DNA of 9,324 nt from Thermocrinis sp. (GTDB taxonomy: Bacteria > Aquificota > Aquificia > Aquificales > Aquificaceae): assembly GCF_036781485.1 (NCBI RefSeq), contig NZ_DAIQAX010000017.1:1-9324 (forward strand). Direction: 5' to 3'. The notes below the pieces were generated by a model that was not told the origin of the DNA, made no database searches, and was given only the letters and a program-made list of their open reading frames with translations. Numbering within the stretch: the first letter of the stretch is position 1; each line of letters begins with the position of its first letter. The position numbers and the translations under genes are program-made. Shown one piece after another: positions 1 to 4,364 of the stretch.

Positions 1-83
1 CGTGTGGAGTTGAAAGGTGTATCTTGCGTTATACTTGCTTTATGCTTGAGTTGTTCCTAGTGAACCGTGTGGAGCCAGAAATC
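1..83 (+). CRISPR. Trailer end of a CRISPR array: repeat tail, one spacer, degenerate terminal repeat
   Basis: Positions 1-15 (CGTGTGGAGTTGAAA) are the 3' part of one repeat, cut by the window edge. Positions about 16-52 are a unique spacer of about 36 nt. Positions 53-74 (GTTCCTAGTGAACCGTGTGG plus AG) begin a second repeat that matches the first through GTGTGGAG, then diverges to CCAGAAATC where TTGAAAG is expected. The implied repeat is about 28-30 nt. From memory it resembles the Aquifex aeolicus repeat. The 3' end TTGAAA(C/G) is the usual crRNA 5'-handle end, so the array reads left to right. The decayed last repeat marks the leader-distal end, and the leader and most repeats lie outside the window to the left. 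Only about one and a half repeats are visible, so the call rests on repeat identity plus the adjoining cas operon. Confidence 0.85.
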
Positions 84-93
84 TAAAAAGCAG

Positions 94-192
94 ATGTCAG
101 AATTTACAAAAGGAGCCAGTTTTATAGGGGGATTTGTATTAGGAACCTATGTAATGCTAAACATCCTTAAAAGTTTGCAGAACACTAAGTAG
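94..192 (+). CDS. Putative 32-aa single-helix membrane peptide
   Basis: The reading frame opens with ATG TCA GAA and ends at TAG 190-192. The peptide has a short polar start (MSEFTK), a Gly/Ala/aliphatic core (GASFIGGFVLGTYVML, about residues 7-22) and a Lys-containing tail (LKSLQNTK), which is the pattern of a small one-pass membrane protein. It starts about 10 nt after the decayed terminal CRISPR repeat. No strong ribosome binding site precedes the ATG; the nearest purine run is AAAAAGCAG. The next ORF (193) starts directly after its stop. The family is not recognised. Very short ORFs occur by chance, so the support is the hydrophobic pattern, the abutting ORF downstream and the shared ATGTCAGAAT opening. 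Confidence 0.4.
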   Translation: MSEFTKGASFIGGFVLGTYVMLNILKSLQNTK

Positions 193-234
193 ATGTCAGA
201 ATCTGCAAAAAGGACAGGTTTATATAGGATATAA
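193..234 (+). CDS. Putative 13-aa mini-ORF, MSESAKRTGLYRI
   Basis: The ATG directly follows the TAG of the preceding ORF, and the TAA (232-234) overlaps the AAGGAGGT ribosome binding site of the next small gene. The first 18 bases are nearly the same as those at 94 (ATGTCAGAATYTRCAAAA). Deleting one A from the A-run at about 207-211 would give MSESAKGQVYIG, similar to MSEFTKGASFIG of the upstream ORF. It may therefore be a frameshifted, truncated duplicate of that gene, or a leader peptide that couples translation to the ORF at 244. Function unknown. Confidence 0.25.
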   Translation: MSESAKRTGLYRI

Positions 235-240
235 GGAGGT
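233..240 (+). promoter_or_regulatory. Ribosome binding site AAGGAGGT for the ORF at 244
   Basis: AAGGAGGT is a full anti-16S match. GGAGG ends five bases before ATG 244 and eight before a second in-frame ATG at 247. It is the main evidence that the 34-aa ORF is translated. Its first two bases overlap the TAA of the mini-ORF at 193-234. Confidence 0.7.
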
Positions 241-243
241 TTA

Positions 244-348
244 ATGATGCTTGAAATAATCCTAGCGTTTGTTGTAGGATATGCTATTGCAGTTTCTACA
301 ATAATTATGCTCTATAAGATTGCAAAAAAAAGTGTAATAGAAATCTAA
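244..348 (+). CDS. Putative 34-aa single-pass membrane protein
   Basis: The frame begins ATG ATG CTT GAA and stops at TAA 346-348. It starts with MMLE, has a continuous hydrophobic segment of about 20 residues (IILAFVVGYAIAVSTIIMLY, about residues 5-24) and ends in a basic tail (KIAKKSVIEI). The positive-inside rule suggests an N-out, C-in orientation. A near-perfect Shine-Dalgarno (233-240) lies just upstream, which makes translation likely; ATG 247 is an equally good start. It sits between the CRISPR trailer and the cyclotransferase genes, 29 bases before the next CDS on the same strand. No family is recognised. Many one-helix bacterial peptides look like this, including regulators of membrane complexes and toxin-like peptides, and nothing here separates those options. 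Confidence 0.6.
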   Translation: MMLEIILAFVVGYAIAVSTIIMLYKIAKKSVIEI

Positions 349-377
349 GGGGCAGTGGATATAGGGAGGCGTTAAAG

Positions 378-737
378 ATGGCTTACGTTTTTGTCTATGG
401 GACCCTTCGCAATGGTGAGGTAAGGCACGGGGCTTTGCAAAACTGCGAATTTGTGGGACTGGCTTACGCAGAGGGCTACGATCTATACTTGATATCCGAC
501 TTTCCTGGTATGGTGCCTGGCTCTGGCAGGGTGGTTGGAGAGGTTTATCGGGTTTCTGAAGATATACTCCAAAGGTTGGATTGGATAGAAGGAGTGCCTT
601 CACTTTACAGAAGAGAGCTTATAAAGGTTAAACTGGAGACTGGCGAAGACCTGGAAACTTACACTTACATATACAACAACTCAGTCAATGGACTTAAGAA
701 AATACCATCAGGTGATTGGAAAAAATTTTGGAGGTAA
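378..737 (+). CDS. Gamma-glutamylcyclotransferase-like (AIG2/GGACT-type) protein
   Basis: This 119-aa protein opens with the family substrate-loop signature VYGTLRNGEVRHGAL (about residues 6-20). It also has LDWIEGVPSLYRRE (68-80), where E71 occupies the position of the catalytic glutamate and the Y.R that follows is typical. Members of this fold cyclise gamma-glutamyl groups, releasing 5-oxoproline from gamma-glutamyl amino acids or gamma-glutamylamines; the substrate cannot be assigned here. The YGTL form places it with AIG2/GGACT-type proteins rather than classical GGCT, and the length is normal for a single domain. The start at 378 is supported by GGGAGGC nine or so bases upstream. A second, divergent member of the fold begins five bases after its stop, so the two are probably co-expressed. 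Its proximity to CRISPR-Cas may be functional or accidental. Confidence 0.85.
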   Translation: MAYVFVYGTLRNGEVRHGALQNCEFVGLAYAEGYDLYLISDFPGMVPGSGRVVGEVYRVSEDILQRLDWIEGVPSLYRRELIKVKLETGEDLETYTYIYNNSVNGLKKIPSGDWKKFWR

Positions 738-742
738 TAAAG

Positions 743-1180
743 ATGGTTCTTTACTTTGCCTACGGTTCAAACATGAACTTAAAGCAGATGAGAGAAAGAT
801 GCGGAGACAGTTGGAAAAAGATAGGAGTGGGCTACGTGGAGGGCTACAAGTTGGTGTTTGATGGACCGTCAAGCAAGTGGAACGGGGGAGTGGCTAATTT
901 GGTGCAAGATCCAACAGGCAGAGTTTGGGGAGTGCTGTTTGAGTTGGAGAGCTTTGAATGCTTGGACCTACACGAAGGATATCCAGGTGTTTATGACAGA
1001 AAGGAAGTGTCCGTAGTGGTGCCAGAGCTTGGACAAGTGTTAAAAGCTGTAGCTTACGTAAGACCAAAGCCAAGGGAGATAAGAAAGCCCTCGGAAAGGT
1101 ATCTAAACACGGTAATTGAAGGCGCAAAAGAAAATAGCTTGCCAGAGGATTGGATAAAATTTCTTGAAAGCCATAGATAA
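743..1180 (+). CDS. Gamma-glutamylcyclotransferase (GGCT-type, YGSN motif)
   Basis: This 145-aa protein opens with MVLYFAYGSNMNLKQMRERC, the classical GGCT FAYGSN signature. CLDLHEGYPGVYDRKEV (about 73-89) carries the expected catalytic glutamate E78, and the C-terminal IEGAKENSLPEDWIKFLES matches the family ending (G A x E x x L P x x Y/W I). The likely activity is release of 5-oxoproline from gamma-glutamyl compounds in the cytoplasm. I chose ATG 743 over an in-frame TTG at 716 because GGAGG (730-734) lies eight bases before it and the family signature begins right after it. It is clearly distinct in sequence from the neighbour at 378, so this is not a recent duplication. Its stop is followed at once by the mini-ORF at 1181 and then cas7, with no visible terminator, so read-through into the cas operon is expected. 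Confidence 0.88.
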   Translation: MVLYFAYGSNMNLKQMRERCGDSWKKIGVGYVEGYKLVFDGPSSKWNGGVANLVQDPTGRVWGVLFELESFECLDLHEGYPGVYDRKEVSVVVPELGQVLKAVAYVRPKPREIRKPSERYLNTVIEGAKENSLPEDWIKFLESHR

Positions 1181-1201
1181 ATGTCAGAATTAAAAAATTA
1201 A
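1181..1201 (+). CDS. Mini-ORF MSELKN ending on the cas7 ribosome binding site
   Basis: ATG immediately follows the TAA (1178-1180) of the cyclotransferase gene. After six codons the TAA (1199-1201) overlaps the first base of AGGAGGTG, the ribosome binding site of cas7. It shares ATGTCAGAAT with the ORFs at 94 and 193. It may be a coupling leader peptide, the remnant of a duplicated gene start, or chance. The sequence is too short to assign a function. Confidence 0.25.
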   Translation: MSELKN

Positions 1202-1208
1202 GGAGGTG
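1201..1208 (+). promoter_or_regulatory. Strong ribosome binding site of cas7
   Basis: AGGAGGTG lies with GGAGG seven bases before ATG 1214. Along with the internal site at 4021-4028 it is among the strongest Shine-Dalgarno sequences in the operon, consistent with the high copy number of Cas7 in Cascade. Confidence 0.7.
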
Positions 1209-1213
1209 GGAAA

Positions 1214-2206
1214 ATGAAAGGCATTCTTACACTTACCATCATAACCCAAAGGGCAAGTAGCCTAAACTACGGGGAGAACATAGGAAACGTATCCATCCTC
1301 AAAAAGCTTTCCTTGGAGGACAATTCCCAAATAACCTACGTTTCCGATAAGGCGCTCAAGTATGAGATGAGGAAGGCGGGAAAGGAACAGTTTGGATGGA
1401 AGCTGTTGGATGAAAAGGTAAGAGATCTCGTTGGAAGCTCCAAGAAAGGTAAAAAGCTCGACGTGGATGAGTTTGGAAAAGCTTTAATAAGGGACTACCA
1501 CGAATTTGACCTTTTTGGGGGACTTTTGACGAATCTTAAAGGGGCAGATGACGAAAAAGTAGAGCTGTCTTATGGAGACAGCATCAAAAGAACTGCACCC
1601 GTAAAAATCACCTACGCCTACTCCATCTCTAAGTTCCAAGGGGACATGGACTTTATGAACAACATAGATGCATACAACAGATACATAAAGCACTTAGAAC
1701 AAAAAGACGCCCAAGTCATAGCCCAATCCGAACAGCACAGCGCTCATTACTACTACACAATAGCAATAGATTTGGATAGGATAGGAGTGTGGGAAGGGGA
1801 AAACCAATCGGTGGATCTTATCCCGCCCGAAGGGAAAGCCAATAGAGTAAAGACTTTATTGGACATAGTAAGAACGCTTTCAAGACAGATAAGGGGAAGG
1901 TGGGAAAATCTTTCTCCCATCTTTGTAATAGGTGGCATTTACAAGATAAAAAATCCGTTCTTCATGGGATGCATAGGAGCAAAGGAAACTGAAGACGGAA
2001 AGCTAATCTTGGATACCGCCAGACTTCTTGACTGCAAGAAATTGATCCCTGAAGGGGAAAGGGAAAATACCCTTTGTGGAATACTTTCTGGATACTTTGC
2101 CAACGAACAAGAAGTAAGGGAAAAGCTGGAATGCAAAAGCGTAGGAGAGGTCTTTGAGGAGCTAAAGAAGAAGGTGGAGGAAGTTTATGCAGTGTCTAAG
2201 ACTTAA
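1214..2206 (+). CDS. cas7: Cas7, type I-B Cascade backbone (Cst2/DevR family)
   Basis: This 330-aa protein is the RAMP-fold backbone subunit that polymerises along the crRNA spacer. Recognisable features are the N-terminal strand MKGILTLTIITQRASSLNYGE, which resembles Cst2; the DLFGG motif (99-103, in EFDLFGGLL) typical of Cas7; KRTAPVKITYAYSI (125-138), the conserved strand of this family; and a C-terminal half with repeated strand/helix segments ending in a charged helix. The length matches Cst2 proteins. The start at 1214 has a strong AGGAGGTG. The last 20 bases overlap the start of the cas5-cas8 gene, whose ribosome binding site lies inside the cas7 coding region, so the two are probably translationally coupled. 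Being first in the cas block differs from the common cas8-cas7-cas5 order of type I-B. Confidence 0.9.
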   Translation: MKGILTLTIITQRASSLNYGENIGNVSILKKLSLEDNSQITYVSDKALKYEMRKAGKEQFGWKLLDEKVRDLVGSSKKGKKLDVDEFGKALIRDYHEFDLFGGLLTNLKGADDEKVELSYGDSIKRTAPVKITYAYSISKFQGDMDFMNNIDAYNRYIKHLEQKDAQVIAQSEQHSAHYYYTIAIDLDRIGVWEGENQSVDLIPPEGKANRVKTLLDIVRTLSRQIRGRWENLSPIFVIGGIYKIKNPFFMGCIGAKETEDGKLILDTARLLDCKKLIPEGERENTLCGILSGYFANEQEVREKLECKSVGEVFEELKKKVEEVYAVSKT

Positions 2207-4364
2207 GCTTTACACTCCCACGGGAATTTTCAAAAATCCGCTTTCCATAAAAGGTATAGAGGTCTATCCCCTTCCCCCCTACTCCACCATAATAGGTCTG
2301 ATTTATAGCGCAATGGGAAGAAAGCGGGAAGGAGAGTCCTTCCAAATCTCAATTCAGGGAGACTACACCGCAATGTATAGGGATTACGTGTGGTTTAGGA
2401 AGTATAACTTTAAAGATAGAGTTTTGGAAAGACTTCCTTTGCAAGTTCCAACCCTTTATAACCTAAGGTTGCTAATACACATAAAAGCTGAAGAAAGTCT
2501 TTTGGAAGAGATGGAAAAAGCTATAAAAGAGCCAAAGGAGCTTCTTTTTCTTTCGGGCGGAGAGTATCCAGTAAAGGTGGAAGAAGTAAAAATAGTCCAA
2601 TGTGAAGAAAAGGAAATATCCGAAAAGCAAGCGGTAAAGTTAAACCACAGCGCTTACATACCAAAGAAGATCTTAGAAAAGGTCAGCGTTGATAAAAAGG
2701 GAGTGCTTTTTAGCCTTTCTTACTTTTACAAAAACTCCCAAAAGCCAAAAACTTACTCTTGGATTGACGCTTACTACCTCCAAAAGGGAACCCAAATCTA
2801 CGGTTCGTTGGTTTTTGATGAAGATGGCTATCCTGTTTTTTTAACTGAATCAGTAGAGGAAGAGCTAAAAAGATCCGAAGGAGAAGAATACATAAAATTC
2901 TACGCAGGAAATTGGCTTATGGCAAGCGCTTGCGTTGGAGTTTTGAAGGTTTTGGAAGAGCAGGGGCAGAGCTTAGAAAATTTGGTAGAAGAAAAAACCT
3001 TAAAGATACCAAAGAGCTTGTGGGAAAAACTACCAAAAATTTACGCAGACTATCTTTTGAAGGATGAAAAGGAAATTGATAAAAGGCTTAAAAAGGCTTA
3101 TGAGGAATATAAAAATAAAAACCAAAAGCAAAATTACAAAAATACGTTTGATCCTTATAAAATTCTTATATCTCCAAAACTTAGAGATTTTCACAGCAAC
3201 AGTCCATTTACTAATCCATCGGTAAAGCATATATCTATAAAGGATGAGGATATAGAAGAGTTCATAAAAGATATAAACCAAGTTTCAGAAGAAGTCAAAA
3301 AAGCCTTCTTGAAAGCTCGCAACAAACTTATGGAAAAAACTATAGAAACCTCCCAAACTTGCTTTTTCTGTCACGAAAGACAAGCCAAAAACTTTGTAGA
3401 TGCGACGACTTTTACCCCACTATTTGCAAGTCTTGAGACAGTTAGAAATTTCATATGGGACCCAATGCCCATATGTAAAGAATGTGAATTCCTGCTTTAT
3501 TTTACGAGCGTTGGATTCTACAAATCAGGCGGAAAGTATATTTTTGTTTATGTTCCCGACGACCTCTTGGAAACTTACAGACTCAATCAGATTTTAAGCA
3601 TGAAAGAGGAAATAGAACAGAAAAAGCTTGGAAGAGTGTGGGACATAATAGAGCATGTTTTGGGATTAGAAGAGCAAAAAAGCAGTTGGATTTTAGAAAA
3701 CATCTACTTTGTGGAAATAGAAAAGGTAGGAGATGCAACAGCCAACATATACTCTTTCCACATAAGACCAAATTTAGCTAAAGCCATTCGTCAATTGATT
3801 GGTAGTTATCCCGAAAACTTGAAAAATATATTCTTTGAGTTTCTTTTCTACATATACACCGGAAGGTCTCTTTATGAGTTTTTATTTCTTTTGCTGTCAG
3901 GATTTATCAGAAAAAACAGTTATAAAAATTTAAAAGCTAACACCATTGAAAGCAGGATAGTGCAAGCAGGCAAGAATTTGAAGTATTTAAGTAAAAATTT
4001 GCTTTTCTTTATAAACTTTCAGGAGGTGCTGAACATGAATGAGCAAAAAAATTACACTGATTTGGCCTTTGGGGCAGGAAAAGAACTAAAAGCACTTTAC
4101 AAAAAGGAACCAAGCACACAGAAAAAGCTTGAGCCACTCACCTACAGACTGCTTGAAGCAATAAGAAGGAAGGACAAAGAGTATTTCACCCAAAACATAA
4201 TAAGGGCATACCTTGAAGTGGGAAAGGAAATTCCCTATCTCTTTAAGGAAGCTTTGAACGATAAAAACTTTAGCATGATAGCCTATGCCTTTTTGATAGG
4301 GCTAAACTCTGAAGAAAAAGCGAAAAATAAAGATGAAAATGGAGAATCTTCAGAGCCTGCTTGA
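2187..4364 (+). CDS. cas5-cas8b: Fused Cas5-Cas8b (Cst1-type) Cascade subunit
   Basis: This 725-aa protein looks like two Cascade subunits joined end to end. Residues 1 to about 225 form a Cas5t-like RAMP domain: LRLKLYTPTGIFKNPLSIKG followed by VYPLPPYSTIIGLIYSAMG is the family start, and the domain runs to VFDEDGYPVFLT. From about 236 it reads as Cas8b1/Cst1: IKFYAGNWLMASACVGVLKV resembles the normal N-terminus of that protein, and the two-CXXC zinc-ribbon pattern is present as CFFC (392-395) and CKEC (430-433). The sum fits separate Cas5 (about 220 aa) and Cst1 (about 500 aa). Cas5 caps the crRNA 5' handle and Cas8 recognises PAM and recruits Cas3. The start at 2187 has GGAGG six bases upstream within cas7. 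The last 109 residues have their own start signal (see Cas11). The gene overlaps cas3 by 32 bases. Domain calls are confident; the exact junction is inferred. Confidence 0.87.
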   Translation: MQCLRLKLYTPTGIFKNPLSIKGIEVYPLPPYSTIIGLIYSAMGRKREGESFQISIQGDYTAMYRDYVWFRKYNFKDRVLERLPLQVPTLYNLRLLIHIKAEESLLEEMEKAIKEPKELLFLSGGEYPVKVEEVKIVQCEEKEISEKQAVKLNHSAYIPKKILEKVSVDKKGVLFSLSYFYKNSQKPKTYSWIDAYYLQKGTQIYGSLVFDEDGYPVFLTESVEEELKRSEGEEYIKFYAGNWLMASACVGVLKVLEEQGQSLENLVEEKTLKIPKSLWEKLPKIYADYLLKDEKEIDKRLKKAYEEYKNKNQKQNYKNTFDPYKILISPKLRDFHSNSPFTNPSVKHISIKDEDIEEFIKDINQVSEEVKKAFLKARNKLMEKTIETSQTCFFCHERQAKNFVDATTFTPLFASLETVRNFIWDPMPICKECEFLLYFTSVGFYKSGGKYIFVYVPDDLLETYRLNQILSMKEEIEQKKLGRVWDIIEHVLGLEEQKSSWILENIYFVEIEKVGDATANIYSFHIRPNLAKAIRQLIGSYPENLKNIFFEFLFYIYTGRSLYEFLFLLLSGFIRKNSYKNLKANTIESRIVQAGKNLKYLSKNLLFFINFQEVLNMNEQKNYTDLAFGAGKELKALYKKEPSTQKKLEPLTYRLLEAIRRKDKEYFTQNIIRAYLEVGKEIPYLFKEALNDKNFSMIAYAFLIGLNSEEKAKNKDENGESSEPA
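2878..2894 (+). promoter_or_regulatory. Possible relic ribosome binding site and ATA ex-start codon of ancestral cas8b
   Basis: AAGGAG (2878-2883) is followed after eight bases by an in-frame ATA (2892-2894, Ile236), just where the Cst1-like sequence begins (IKFYAGNWL). The spacing is what a real start would have, and an ATG-to-ATA change plus loss of the cas5 stop would account for the fusion. A Lys/Glu-rich linker (EEELKRSEGEE) can also produce AAGGAG by chance, so this is suggestive only. Confidence 0.3.
4021..4037 (+). promoter_or_regulatory. Internal Shine-Dalgarno and start codon inside cas8b
   Basis: AGGAGGTG (4021-4028) is followed by an in-frame ATG at 4035-4037, eight bases after AGGAGG. 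It encodes QEVLNM in the fusion protein, a sequence that does not require this codon choice. The site is as strong as the real start site of cas7 and is positioned for independent translation of the C-terminal region. Confidence 0.75.
4035..4364 (+). CDS. cas11b: Cas11b small subunit by internal translation of cas8b
   Basis: The predicted product is 109 aa, identical to residues 617-725 of the Cas5-Cas8 fusion and in the same frame. It starts MNEQKNYTDLAFGAGKEL and appears almost wholly alpha-helical, with Lys/Glu-rich amphipathic stretches (KKLEPLTYRLLEAIRRKDKE, NIIRAYLEVGKEIPYLFKEA) and a disordered charged tail (EEKAKNKDENGESSEPA). This suits a Cas11 small subunit, a helical bundle that lines the Cascade belly and holds the displaced strand. 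Translation of Cas11 from an internal start near the 3' end of cas8 is established for types I-B, I-C and I-D, and no separate cas11 gene is present in this operon. The evidence here is the near-perfect Shine-Dalgarno at 4021, the frame, the length and the helical character. Confidence 0.75.
   Translation: MNEQKNYTDLAFGAGKELKALYKKEPSTQKKLEPLTYRLLEAIRRKDKEYFTQNIIRAYLEVGKEIPYLFKEALNDKNFSMIAYAFLIGLNSEEKAKNKDENGESSEPA

Noticed and set aside
1..93. A promoter or leader for the cas operon next to the CRISPR trailer
   Set aside because: I looked for TTGACA/TATAAT-like pairs here and up to 243 and found no convincingly spaced pair, so no promoter is called.
262..603. 113-aa ORF on the - strand
   Set aside because: It lies opposite the 34-aa ORF and the first cyclotransferase gene, has no recognisable motif and no ribosome binding site logic, and is a shadow of the conserved + strand frame.
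716..742. Extended TTG start for the second cyclotransferase
   Set aside because: It would overlap the upstream gene and add MEKILEVIK before the family start; ATG 743 has a well-placed GGAGG.
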